Shown here: in pieces, positions 17,738-25,484 of the stretch
How positions within the stretch are numbered: the first letter of the stretch is position 1
Layout of the letters: every line of letters begins with the position of its first letter
From: Paenibacillus sp. FSL H7-0331
GTDB lineage: Bacteria > Bacillota > Bacilli > Paenibacillales > NBRC-103111
NCBI RefSeq assembly: GCF_001956045.1
Contig: NZ_MRTH01000017.1
Span: 62,001-126,000 of the forward strand
Length of the DNA: 64,000 nucleotides
Direction of reading: 5' to 3'
Translations under genes and position numbers: made by a program
Notes under the pieces: generated by a model
Told to the model about the DNA's origin: nothing
Database searches by the model: none
Seen by the model: the letters and a program-made list of their open reading frames with translations, nothing else

Positions 17738-18628
17738 TCATTTCTCATAATGGACCCACTTTTTCGATGAGAGAAACGCAGCGGCGGTAAATATGGCAAT
17801 AATTACGAGTAGAATCCAGGCTAACGCGGAAGCGTAACCCATCTGAAAGCTGATAAAGCCTTTTTGATACAGATATAACGTATAAAACAAGGTCGAATTC
17901 AACGGGCCTCCCGTACCTCCGCTGACTACATAGGCCGGCGTAAACGCCTGAAAGGACGAAATAATTTGCATGATCATATTAAAAAAAAGGATCGGTGTCA
18001 GCAAGGGCAGCGTAACCCTCAAAAATTGCGATATTTTTCCTGCACCATCGATGGATGCCGATTCATACAATTCCTTCGGTATTTGCTGCAAACCTGCCAG
18101 AAAAATGATCATCGGAGAACCGAACTGCCAGATTTTCAAGAGGATAATCGTATACAATGCATACTCGGGAGTGGCAATCCAGCTAATCCCATCCACACCA
18201 AAATAGGCAAGAAATTTGTTAACAATCCCCTCGGCTCCGAACACCTGTCTCCACAGGAGGGAAATCGCTACACTACCCCCAAATAAGGATGGTACATAAT
18301 AAATGGCACGATACAGTCGTAAACCGCTTAAACCCTTATTGAGCATGATCGCAATCAGCAGGGCAAAGCCTAGTTCCAATGGCACTCCCAGCAGCACGTA
18401 TTTAAACGTTACGATTAACGATTCATAGAATTGCTCATCATTCGTAAATATTTGCTGGTAATTGGCGATGCCAAGCCAATTGGGGCTGTCGAACATTTCA
18501 TAATCGGTAAAGGATAAGTATAAAGATGCGATAACAGGAACGATCGTAAACGCCAGAATTCCGATAAACCATGGACTTAAAAACAAATAACCAATCATAT
18601 TGTTTCTTGCCTTGCTGTTAATTCGCAC
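17738..18628 (-). CDS. Carbohydrate ABC transporter permease (MalF/UgpA type)
   Basis: This 296-residue protein has six predicted helices, an N-terminal NNMIGYLFLSPWFIG segment typical of MalF-like permeases, and an EAA loop around ELYESASIDGAGKISQFLRV. The start is GTG at 18628, supported by CAGGAG at 8-9 nt. It pairs with the following MalG-type permease and the upstream binding protein. Confidence 0.93.
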   Translation of the reverse strand: MRINSKARNNMIGYLFLSPWFIGILAFTIVPVIASLYLSFTDYEMFDSPNWLGIANYQQIFTNDEQFYESLIVTFKYVLLGVPLELGFALLIAIMLNKGLSGLRLYRAIYYVPSLFGGSVAISLLWRQVFGAEGIVNKFLAYFGVDGISWIATPEYALYTIILLKIWQFGSPMIIFLAGLQQIPKELYESASIDGAGKISQFLRVTLPLLTPILFFNMIMQIISSFQAFTPAYVVSGGTGGPLNSTLFYTLYLYQKGFISFQMGYASALAWILLVIIAIFTAAAFLSSKKWVHYEK

Positions 18629-18716
18629 ATTCTCAACTCCTGTTTGAAGAGGGCCTCCATGCGAAGGAGCACTTCAGCCTTTCCATTGCTTATCTATCAA
18701 TCGAGGAACTATTTAC

Positions 18717-20036
18717 CTATTTCAATATTCGGCTGGATTCATTAAAGAAATCACTTACCGATTGCTCAATCGATTTCTTCTCGAAGGCGATGGCCTGGCT
18801 GGCTGTAGTAAACTGCTTGCCAATATCGGCATTACCTGCAGGTGGCGTGACGGGTACAGTTACGTAAGGTGTTATTTTTTGCTGATATTCGGCTACCTTC
18901 ACATCTGCTGGAACACGAAGCGGTTGGATGATAGCGCTTATTCTTTTATTCTGAATAATACCTAGCTCGTCCTTGAACAGCTTGGCCCCATCCACATCAT
19001 TAATCCAATAGTTAATGAAGGTTGCCGCTTCCTTCGGATGCTTGGATTTAGAAGAAATACTCAAAAATACTCCACCGATGTCCTCCCCGTTCTTCCCTTT
19101 GGGGTCGGTTGGCACTCTTACCAGATCCAGCTGATCCTTGTCCTTCATATACATTTGGAAAATTTTCATCTGATTGCCCGGTGCAATAACCGATGCCGTC
19201 ACACCTTTGGCCAGCATGGAGTCCTGCTGCGGCTTGCCGTTATACTCTGCCGTCAGAGCTGCCGGAGGAATGAGTCCGTCCTTGCGTAATTTATCCCAAA
19301 ATTGATGAAATGCAATCATATCCTCTTTGGCGAAACCCAATTTACCCTCAGGAGTGTAAAAATCCTTGCCTCTCTGACGAAGGAAATAGCTGAATGTGTC
19401 AGTGCTGGAGCTTTGGTCATCGATGAAGTAAAATCCAGGTTTATTCACTGCTTTTTTCAATTCAGCAGCTTTCGCGGCAAACTCGTCCCAAGTCACATCA
19501 AACTTCGGTGGTTCCACATTCATCCGTTTGAATAAGTCCGCGTTATAGAAAAAGCCCTTGGACGAATTCCCTATCGACACCATGATGGTTTTACCGTTAA
19601 CCTTGCCTACATCTATAATCTTCTGATCAAAATCGGACATATCGATGGCTTTCGATGTGATCATGTCGTCAAGTGGCAGCAGTTGATTGCGATTGGCGTA
19701 ATCCATATATCTCGTCAAATGCATGCTCATCACGTCAGGTGCATTACCGCCTGCTGATTGCGTTGCCAGCTTGTCAAAGACGGGCCCCATCTCCCCAAAC
19801 TCCTGTTCTATCTTGATATTTGGATGCTTTTTCTCAAAATCTTCAATCATGGTCGTGTACAGCTTACTGCGGGCTTCACCGCCAAACCAACTGAAACGGA
19901 TCGTAACCTTCTCTTGGGCTGCTGAACCCGTTCCGTTGTCAGCTCCTTTGGGCCCACTCCCGGTGCTGCTACATGCACTTATAGATAAAGCCAATATCGC
20001 ACTGACCCCGATTGTTATGCCTTTTTTAAATAACAT
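18717..20036 (-). CDS. Sugar-binding lipoprotein (UgpB/family 1)
   Basis: From the ATG at 20036 the 439-residue precursor has signal peptide MLFKKGITIGVSAILALSI and lipobox SISAC with C22. The start is fixed by GGGAGGTTTCAC just upstream; an upstream in-frame extension to 20186 would put 50 residues of non-signal sequence ahead and overlap the promoter. The mature protein is a family-1 binding protein (VTIRFSWFGGEAR, then PDVMSMHLTRYMDYA). It is the first gene of an operon with two permeases, a serine hydrolase and a two-component pair. The ligand is unknown. Confidence 0.92.
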   Translation of the reverse strand: MLFKKGITIGVSAILALSISACSSTGSGPKGADNGTGSAAQEKVTIRFSWFGGEARSKLYTTMIEDFEKKHPNIKIEQEFGEMGPVFDKLATQSAGGNAPDVMSMHLTRYMDYANRNQLLPLDDMITSKAIDMSDFDQKIIDVGKVNGKTIMVSIGNSSKGFFYNADLFKRMNVEPPKFDVTWDEFAAKAAELKKAVNKPGFYFIDDQSSSTDTFSYFLRQRGKDFYTPEGKLGFAKEDMIAFHQFWDKLRKDGLIPPAALTAEYNGKPQQDSMLAKGVTASVIAPGNQMKIFQMYMKDKDQLDLVRVPTDPKGKNGEDIGGVFLSISSKSKHPKEAATFINYWINDVDGAKLFKDELGIIQNKRISAIIQPLRVPADVKVAEYQQKITPYVTVPVTPPAGNADIGKQFTTASQAIAFEKKSIEQSVSDFFNESSRILK

Positions 20037-20105
20037 GTGAAACCTCCCAATCCTGATATGTGTGATTTGCACGTATTCTGTCGACTGGAATTTGTGCTTG
20101 ATCCT

Positions 20106-20134
20106 AATATAATGGGGTTTATAGGCTTTGTGAA
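20106..20134 (-). promoter_or_regulatory. Sigma-A-type promoter of the importer operon
   Basis: Read on the minus strand, TTCACA (20134-20129), a 17-nt spacer and TATATT (20111-20106) form a good -35/-10 pair about 70 nt upstream of the binding-protein start codon. Confidence 0.55.
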
Positions 20135-20204
20135 TGGAGCGAATACTTCTTCTCTTGTACATTTGTAAACTAAAGAAGTAAATCAATAAGGCATCGTTTG
20201 AGCA

Positions 20205-20233
20205 TTGCGGACTTTTTGTAAGTATGATATATT
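20205..20233 (+). promoter_or_regulatory. Candidate promoter of the nitroreductase gene
   Basis: TTGCGG (20205-20210), a 17-nt spacer and TATATT (20228-20233) precede the start codon at 20272 and its ribosome site AAAAAGGTGG. Confidence 0.5.
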
Positions 20234-20271
20234 TAATAAGCTAATTCCGACGAAAAAGGTGGTAATTATTC

Positions 20272-20886
20272 ATGAGTGATCAGCGTACTGTATTCGAACA
20301 AGCAACAGAGGAAGTTCAAGCACACCGCAAGCCCGAATATCCCGTCACACCTTTATTTCTAAATCGCTGGTCTCCACGTGCATACTCAGATCAACCCGTT
20401 TCTGAACAAGATTTAAATACCGTATTGGAAGCAGCTCATTGGGCACCTTCTTCTTTCAATGACCAGCCTTGGCGTTTCTTTGTTGCCAAAACTGATGAGC
20501 AGCTCGCTGTGTTCCATGACTTTCTAGTTGAGTTCAATCGTTCATGGGCATCCAAAGCCCCTGTTCTTATCCTGGTAGCATCCGATACAAAAAGAGGGAA
20601 TGGCGATCCTAACGGCGCTCACGCCTTCGATAGCGGTGCAGCCTGGGGCTCACTCGCTTTGCAAGCCAAGCTGCTTGGATTAGTCACTCATGCTATCGGC
20701 GGCTTCGTTAGAGATCAAGCACGCACGGCATTGAATATTCCAGACACATGGGAGCTTCATGCTGTTGTCGCACTTGGCTATCAAGGTGATAAGCTTACAC
20801 TTGCTGAAGGTTTGCGGGAGCGCGAATTGCCAAATACACGTCGTCCTCTGAACGAAGTTGTTATAGAAGGAAAGCTCAACGTTTAA
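20272..20886 (+). CDS. Nitroreductase family protein (FMN-dependent)
   Basis: The 204-residue protein shows the nitroreductase fold: RWSPRAYSDQPVSEQDL near 28-44 (FMN phosphate site), HWAPSSFNDQPWRFFV at about 61-76, and GAAWGSLALQAKLLGL, the central helix. AIGGFVRD and LGYQGD complete FMN contacts. Members reduce nitro groups, quinones or enones with NAD(P)H. It has its own promoter and terminator; no copy of the GGTATAC palindrome is seen before it, so membership of the neighbouring GntR regulon is doubtful. Confidence 0.9.
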   Translation: MSDQRTVFEQATEEVQAHRKPEYPVTPLFLNRWSPRAYSDQPVSEQDLNTVLEAAHWAPSSFNDQPWRFFVAKTDEQLAVFHDFLVEFNRSWASKAPVLILVASDTKRGNGDPNGAHAFDSGAAWGSLALQAKLLGLVTHAIGGFVRDQARTALNIPDTWELHAVVALGYQGDKLTLAEGLRERELPNTRRPLNEVVIEGKLNV

Positions 20887-20901
20887 TATATCTAATTCAA
20901 C

Positions 20902-20935
20902 AAAAAGGAGACCACGCTGTCTCCTTTTTCTTTTT
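20902..20935 (+). terminator. Terminator after the nitroreductase gene
   Basis: AAAAAGGAGAC and GTCTCCTTTTT pair over 11 bp around CACGCT, followed by CTTTTTG. The structure is symmetrical and could also stop minus-strand transcription. Confidence 0.9.
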
Positions 20936-20940
20936 GCACA

Positions 20941-20956
20941 TTTGGTATACCATAAA
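20941..20956. promoter_or_regulatory. Putative GntR operator before ferredoxin 1
   Basis: TTTGGTATACCATAAA contains the 10-bp palindrome TGGTATACCA (20943-20952). It lies just upstream of a TATAAT box (20976-20981), covering the -35 position of the ferredoxin promoter, as expected for a repressor site. It is one of seven intergenic copies of the motif in 20.9-37.9 kb. Confidence 0.6.
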
Positions 20957-21005
20957 CCAAAATTGTGTGATAAAATATAATCATACTTAGAAGGAGGGAT
21001 ACCTT

Positions 21006-21344
21006 ATGCCATCTATTCATTTCCTAACATCAGGTAAAACCATTGAAGTACAACCGGATGCCAATTTGTTAAGAACCTCCATTCGATACGAGGGCTCAGT
21101 CCCCTTTAAATGCGGTGGCGGCTTATGCGGAACCTGTCGTGTGCGAATTGTAGATGGACAGGAGAATCTCAGTAAAGTCATGAAAAAAGAGCTCGATCGT
21201 TTAGGTAATGAATCTATTGATCAAGGATACCGCCTCGCTTGCCAAACATTTATCGCGGGGGATGTTACAATAGCCTGGGATGAAGCAGATCTCGAACGCA
21301 GAAACAAAATAGCACAAAGACGAATCGCCAACTCCGCTCAATAA
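21006..21344 (+). CDS. 2Fe-2S ferredoxin (plant type)
   Basis: This 112-residue protein has the cluster motif CGGGLCGTC (C36, C41, C44) and a fourth Cys, C79, in RLACQT. The fold is that of ubiquitin-like plant-type ferredoxins. It starts 5 nt after AAGGAGGGATACCTT. It resembles the second ferredoxin at 23088-23372 in motif layout and in the C-terminal RL.CQ segment, and is probably a paralogous electron donor of the same pathway. It is convergent with gntR and shares a bidirectional terminator with it. Confidence 0.92.
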   Translation: MPSIHFLTSGKTIEVQPDANLLRTSIRYEGSVPFKCGGGLCGTCRVRIVDGQENLSKVMKKELDRLGNESIDQGYRLACQTFIAGDVTIAWDEADLERRNKIAQRRIANSAQ

Positions 21345-21361
21345 AAAAACCAAACAAACCT

Positions 21362-21405
21362 AAGAGCAGCAAGGTCATTTGGACCCTGCTGCTCTTGTTT
21401 GTCTT
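21362..21405. terminator. Bidirectional terminator between ferredoxin 1 and gntR
   Basis: AAGAGCAGCAAGGTC and GGACCCTGCTGCTCTT form a long stem around ATTT with one bulge per side. T-rich sequence follows on the plus strand, and on the minus strand a T run occurs about 15 nt further. Confidence 0.8.
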
Positions 21406-21412
21406 ACTATAT

Positions 21413-22090
21413 TTACTCTCTTTCCAGTGCTTCCATATACGCTTTTTTGGAATTTTCCAGATGGATTTTGGTCAAGCTTTCGGCAAGCTCTCCCTCACCG
21501 TTATACACGGCCTTAGCTAAATCCCTATGCTCATCCATAGCTTTACGCAGCCGACCTGGAAGCTCATAGCCCAAATGGACAAAGGCCCGGATGTAATCGG
21601 ACAGCCCATCGAGCATTTGCGTTAATCTCGGACTTTGCGCTGCACGGCAGATGACATCATTGATTTTAAAATGGAACTTCCAATCCACTTGGTCAAAATT
21701 CGATTTCGTCAGCGCTTGATCAATCTCTTCGATAATAACTCTCAATTCTTCACGGTGGGAAGGCTCCGCCTTTTGCGCCGCCATCTTCATGGCCAGGCTT
21801 TCCAGCGCCGCCAATATCGTAAAAATTTCAATAATTTCTTCCGGGGAAAGCTTGGACACGACGACCCCCTTACGCGGCAGCGTTTTGACAAAGCCCTGTG
21901 ATTCGAGTCTGAATAATGCTTCACGAATCGGCGTACGGCTTACATTCAATTGATCCGCTAGCTCACGTTCAATAATGCGTTCCCCTGATTTATATATGCC
22001 CTGTACTATGGCTTGTTTGACATATTGGTAAACCTTATCCCGTATGGGGCTTAACTCTTCATCTTTCCATATGACTGGCGTATCTGGCAT
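21413..22090 (-). CDS. GntR-family transcriptional regulator, FadR (FCD) subfamily
   Basis: The 225-residue protein has an N-terminal winged HTH (about 18-80) with ELADQLNVSRTPIREALFRL, and a C-terminal FCD helical domain (about 90-215). The FCD metal/ligand residues probably lie in HFKINDVI and DEHRDLAKAV with a later His (KIHLENSKK). The ATG at 22090 is chosen because GGAGG lies 8 nt upstream; the alternative ATG at 22105 overlaps that ribosome site. A GGTATACC palindrome sits between ribosome site and start, suggesting autorepression. FCD regulators bind organic acids or related small ligands. It is the probable regulator of the palindrome-tagged genes from here to 37.8 kb. Confidence 0.92.
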   Translation of the reverse strand: MPDTPVIWKDEELSPIRDKVYQYVKQAIVQGIYKSGERIIERELADQLNVSRTPIREALFRLESQGFVKTLPRKGVVVSKLSPEEIIEIFTILAALESLAMKMAAQKAEPSHREELRVIIEEIDQALTKSNFDQVDWKFHFKINDVICRAAQSPRLTQMLDGLSDYIRAFVHLGYELPGRLRKAMDEHRDLAKAVYNGEGELAESLTKIHLENSKKAYMEALERE

Positions 22091-22091
22091 C

Positions 22092-22101
22092 TGGTATACC
22101 T
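22092..22101. promoter_or_regulatory. GGTATACC palindrome inside the gntR ribosome-binding region
   Basis: TGGTATACC lies directly between the GGAGG ribosome site and the start codon of gntR. The position would allow the repressor to block its own transcription or initiation. It is a shorter match than the other copies, so chance is possible. Confidence 0.4.
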
Positions 22102-22167
22102 CCATGTGGTTATTTCCTTAAGTTTAATCGATATACGGTTATAATTCCAACATTCAATTCACATCGC

Positions 22168-22221
22168 AAAAAAAAGCAACAAAGGGCAGGCTTATCATCG
22201 CCTGCACACCTTCATTGCTTT
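22168..22221 (-). terminator. Terminator of the oxygenase operon
   Basis: On the minus strand AGCAATGAAGG...GCAGGC and GCCTGC...CCTTTGTTGCT make a two-part stem around GATGATAA, followed by eight T. It separates the oxygenase operon from gntR, which therefore has its own promoter. Confidence 0.82.
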
Positions 22222-22237
22222 TACCGTTTCGTTATGC

Positions 22238-22534
22238 TTATACCTTGAGAATTTTACTTTCCTCATCCTGATCCAGCTCATAAATTTCCTTTTCGATCTC
22301 GGCGGTCGTTTCGAACTTAGGAAATACCTTTAGCGGAATGCTGTTGTCGGCAAAAATCTCGGACACACCTTGAATGACAATTCTCGCATCCTGACTTTTG
22401 ATACGGCATATCGAGAAGGTTGTCTTCTTTTTTCCAAAAAAATAGTATTCGTAGTCGGCGACCTTCTCCAGATTCGGATTGTCGGTTACCGTACGGTAAC
22501 GTTCTGTGGTGGACACCAAAATAAATTCACTCAT
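22238..22534 (-). CDS. Small hypothetical protein, last gene of the oxygenase operon
   Basis: This 98-residue acidic protein starts MSEFILVSTTERY at 22534, placed by AGTGGAGG 8-9 nt upstream; a GTG at 22549 lies inside that ribosome site. It has a possible alpha/beta fold with a central YYFFGKKKTTFSICRI strand region and an acidic C-terminus (ELDQDEES). No family is recognised. Its constant company with RidA and the ferredoxin would be worth testing; here it follows RidA by 21 nt and ends the operon before a terminator. Confidence 0.75.
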   Translation of the reverse strand: MSEFILVSTTERYRTVTDNPNLEKVADYEYYFFGKKKTTFSICRIKSQDARIVIQGVSEIFADNSIPLKVFPKFETTAEIEKEIYELDQDEESKILKV

Positions 22535-22555
22535 TGTCATTACCTCCACTTATCA

Positions 22556-23029
22556 TCATTCATAACGAACAATCAGTTCCACTTCAGCAGCAGCACCACC
22601 TGGTAACGAGGCAACCCCTATTGCCGAGCGTGCATGAACGCCTGCACTGCCGAACACCTCGACCAATAAGTCAGATGCGCCATTCAACACGTAAGGAAGC
22701 TCGTGGAAATCTGAACCTACATTCAGGAAGCCTTCCAGCTTCACAATATTGACGATTCGGTCCAAATCTCCGAGTGCCGAACGCAGCGTGCCCAGTTGGT
22801 TAATGATACATTGACGGGCTGCCTGATAGCCTTCTTCCTTCGTTAAATCCTGACCGATTTTACCTTTATATTTCAGCACGCCATTTACTTTGGGTGTGAC
22901 ACCACTCAAGTAGATCAACGGAGACACCATCGTATACGGTACATAATTGCCACTTGGCTTGGGAGCGGCTTCCAATTCAATGTTCAATTCAACCAGCTTC
23001 GCTTCGATTCGTCCGTTAGGCTGCAGCAA
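22556..23029 (-). CDS. RidA/YjgF family enamine/imine deaminase-like protein
   Basis: The 157-residue protein is a YjgF/UK114-type trimeric protein. HARSAIGVASLPGGAAAEVE holds the conserved Arg that binds carboxylates in active RidA. Residues 30-60 (TMVSPLIYLSGVTPKVNG) match the first strand pair. The start is TTG at 23029 with GAGGAGG 8 nt before it. RidA hydrolyses reactive 2-aminoacrylate-type enamines and imines; RidA-like proteins in catabolic operons often hydrolyse an imine or enamine intermediate. Its presence suggests a nitrogen-containing intermediate in this pathway. Confidence 0.9.
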   Translation of the reverse strand: MLQPNGRIEAKLVELNIELEAAPKPSGNYVPYTMVSPLIYLSGVTPKVNGVLKYKGKIGQDLTKEEGYQAARQCIINQLGTLRSALGDLDRIVNIVKLEGFLNVGSDFHELPYVLNGASDLLVEVFGSAGVHARSAIGVASLPGGAAAEVELIVRYE

Positions 23030-23087
23030 GCACTAAACCTCCTCAGGCTGTTGTTAATGTTGCAACGCAAGCCAGCTTATAATGAGC

Positions 23088-23372
23088 TCATTCCTGAGTA
23101 ATTTCCACATCTTCGTGAATATACAACTGACAGCAAAGGCGAAAACCTTCCTCCAGCTTGCCGTTCAGCATTTTCTTTTCCTTCCAGTTCGGTTCAGGAA
23201 GTCCCTCTCCCCCAGCTAAAACCTTGACCGTGCATTTGGTGCACTTCCCCATTCCACAGCCATATTTCAGATAAGGAAATTTTTTGATTCCGGCTAAAAC
23301 AACCAGATTGCTGTTAGCACTGACTTCCTGTTGATACACTTGATCGTTGTGATGTAATTTCACAATGGGCAT
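23088..23372 (-). CDS. 2Fe-2S ferredoxin
   Basis: This 94-residue protein has CGMGKCTKC (C39, C44, C47) and a C-terminal RLCCQL, where C81 matches the fourth ligand. GGAGGTGC lies before the ATG. The Cys spacing is that of plant-type ferredoxins. As the only electron carrier in the oxygenase operon, it is the likely reductant of the diiron oxidase two genes upstream of GlcG. Confidence 0.9.
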   Translation of the reverse strand: MPIVKLHHNDQVYQQEVSANSNLVVLAGIKKFPYLKYGCGMGKCTKCTVKVLAGGEGLPEPNWKEKKMLNGKLEEGFRLCCQLYIHEDVEITQE

Positions 23373-23458
23373 AGAAGCACCTCCATCTGCAGCTGAATCC
23401 AGGCCAAAGCTGTTGTCACTTCTTGCCAGCTCAAGGGCGCTTCTGGCCTCACTGCCGT

Positions 23459-23932
23459 TTATTTCTTGATATCTGCTACCGTAATCACTTCATATTCGTT
23501 GCCCAAATAGCTCTGCAGCGCCTTCAGTGCCGCCACACCCACAGCCGTATCCTGCTCTCCATTGCCGCCACTAATACCCACGCCGCCCACAACCTCGCCA
23601 TTCACTACAATCGGGAAACCCCCGACAAAAATAGCGAATTTGCCAGGAAGCATCGCATGAATGCCGAATGCCTCCCCTGTAGTCGTTGCCGGTCCACCAG
23701 GTTGATTAAATAAATGGGTTGAACGCTTATGTCCACTTGCGGTAAAAGCTTTGGCAATTGCGATTTCCGGACCGGTAATTCGGCCGCCGTTCATCCGCTC
23801 CAACGCAATGACGTACCCGCCATCGTCAACAATACAGATCGTTTCCAGAGCTTTAGCATCGACTGCAGCCTGCTTCGCCGCTTCCATCATCACTTTCGCT
23901 TCTTCGAGTTCCAGCTTCAACACGGATTTCAT
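23459..23932 (-). CDS. GlcG/HbpS family protein
   Basis: The 157-residue protein matches the heme-degrading/GlcG family (DUF336). It has TASGHKRSTHLFNQPGGPA-type and IVVNGEVVGGVGISGGNGEQD segments, the latter being the family hallmark. No signal peptide is present, unlike HbpS. Family members occur in glycolate, diol and aromatic operons, usually without a proven role; some bind heme or cobalamin. Start ATG 23932 follows GGAGGAATCGG. Here it lies between the aldehyde dehydrogenase and the ferredoxin. Confidence 0.88.
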   Translation of the reverse strand: MKSVLKLELEEAKVMMEAAKQAAVDAKALETICIVDDGGYVIALERMNGGRITGPEIAIAKAFTASGHKRSTHLFNQPGGPATTTGEAFGIHAMLPGKFAIFVGGFPIVVNGEVVGGVGISGGNGEQDTAVGVAALKALQSYLGNEYEVITVADIKK

Positions 23933-23975
23933 CCGATTCCTCCATACACGTCTGACTTTGAATGCGTTCTACGTT

Positions 23976-25454
23976 TTACTCGATACTATGAGTGCCATTA
24001 TAGATCGTTTTTTCCTGCAGGTAGAAATCGACCGCGGAACGTCCTGCCTCCCGGTAGGTGGCCGTACTGGACATTTTCATCCCACCAAATGGCGCGTTAT
24101 AGGCTACGCCTGTTGTCGGTCGGTTAATCTTCACAACGCCAGCCTCGATATGCTGAGTAAAGTATTGAGCACGGTTCGGATCGGTTGTGCAGATTGCCGC
24201 AGATAACCCAAATTCGATGTCATTGGCAATCTCAATGGCTTCTTTGAAGCTTTGTACACGAATAACCGAAATAACGGGTCCGAATATTTCCTCCTGAGCA
24301 ATTCTCATCTTCGGTGTCACACTAGTGAAAATCGCCGGTTTTACAAAATAGCCGTTTGCGTATTCGCCATCGCTCAGATGCTCACCTCCATACACCAGCT
24401 CGGCTCCTTCTGACTTACCGATATTTACGTAATCCAATACATTGTCCAATTGACTTTTATTGGCCAGAGGTCCGATTTCAATCCCTTTGTTCATTCCATT
24501 TCCTATGGTCAGCGATGCCGTCTTGGCAATCAATTTGTCTACAAACAGCTCATGCACAACATCCATCACAATGACCCTGCTGGTTCCCGTACAAGCTTGA
24601 CCCGTCAATTCGAAGCCGCCTTTGATAGCCAATTCAACCGCTTGATCAAGGTCAGCATCCTCAAGAACGACCAGCGGGTTTTTCCCACCCAGCTCCAGCT
24701 GTACACGCGTCGATAAACGAACCGATTGATTGATTTTCTCTCCGGCACCCGTGGAGCCTGTAAAGGTTACCGCTTTGACTGCTGGATGTGTAACCAATGG
24801 TTTCCCCGTTTGCGAAGCCGAACCGGTTATGAAATTAAGTACGCCTGCCGGTAAGCCTGCATCATGAAGCACCTCAACGAGACGAAAAGCAATGAGCGGC
24901 GTATCGGAGGCTGGTTTGAACACTACGGTGTTGCCAGTTACCAGGGCCGGGGCGATCTTGCGTACGGGAATCGAAATGGGAAAGTTCCACGGGGTAATCA
25001 CAGTGACAACACCCAAAGGTTCTTTTCTTGTATACACAAAAGTTGTTGGATCATCTGAAGGCAGCGTACTTCCGGCTACATTCAAGCCCTCTGAAGCGTA
25101 ATAGCGCAAGGTCTGGGCGGAGCGTTTCACTTCCATCCGACTGCTGGCCAACGTCTTGCCTTCCTCACGAGTCAGCTCCTCCGCGTACAGCTCCAGATTC
25201 TTTTCCAGCAAATCCGCTGCTTGATACAAAATTTCCGCCCGTTTGCTTGGAGCCGTGTAACGCCAGGTCTGGAAAGCGCGTGCTGCAGCTTCCATCGCTT
25301 GCTGTACATCCTCCTCACCAGAGGCTTGAAACCGTCCAACAATATCTGTGACCTGAGCCGGATTCGTACTGATGAAGGTGTCCCCGCTTATCGAGTCCAC
25401 CCATTGTCCATCAATTAAGTTTTTGAAGGTTTGTACTGCCGTTTCAATCGCCAT
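23976..25454 (-). CDS. NAD(P)-dependent aldehyde dehydrogenase
   Basis: This 492-residue enzyme has all catalytic elements: N157 in TPWNFP, cofactor loop FTGSTGAGEKI (231-241), general base E254 in LELGGKNP and nucleophile C288 in GQACTGTSR. The C-terminal PTTGVAYNAPFGGMKMSS and TYREAG resemble alpha-ketoglutaric semialdehyde dehydrogenases (B. subtilis YcbD type). It probably oxidises an aldehyde released by the oxidase encoded just upstream (30 nt). The exact substrate is unknown. AAGGAAGGAG precedes the ATG. Confidence 0.93.
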   Translation of the reverse strand: MAIETAVQTFKNLIDGQWVDSISGDTFISTNPAQVTDIVGRFQASGEEDVQQAMEAAARAFQTWRYTAPSKRAEILYQAADLLEKNLELYAEELTREEGKTLASSRMEVKRSAQTLRYYASEGLNVAGSTLPSDDPTTFVYTRKEPLGVVTVITPWNFPISIPVRKIAPALVTGNTVVFKPASDTPLIAFRLVEVLHDAGLPAGVLNFITGSASQTGKPLVTHPAVKAVTFTGSTGAGEKINQSVRLSTRVQLELGGKNPLVVLEDADLDQAVELAIKGGFELTGQACTGTSRVIVMDVVHELFVDKLIAKTASLTIGNGMNKGIEIGPLANKSQLDNVLDYVNIGKSEGAELVYGGEHLSDGEYANGYFVKPAIFTSVTPKMRIAQEEIFGPVISVIRVQSFKEAIEIANDIEFGLSAAICTTDPNRAQYFTQHIEAGVVKINRPTTGVAYNAPFGGMKMSSTATYREAGRSAVDFYLQEKTIYNGTHSIE

Positions 25455-25484
25455 AACAATCTCCTTCCTTGCTTATATTCATAC

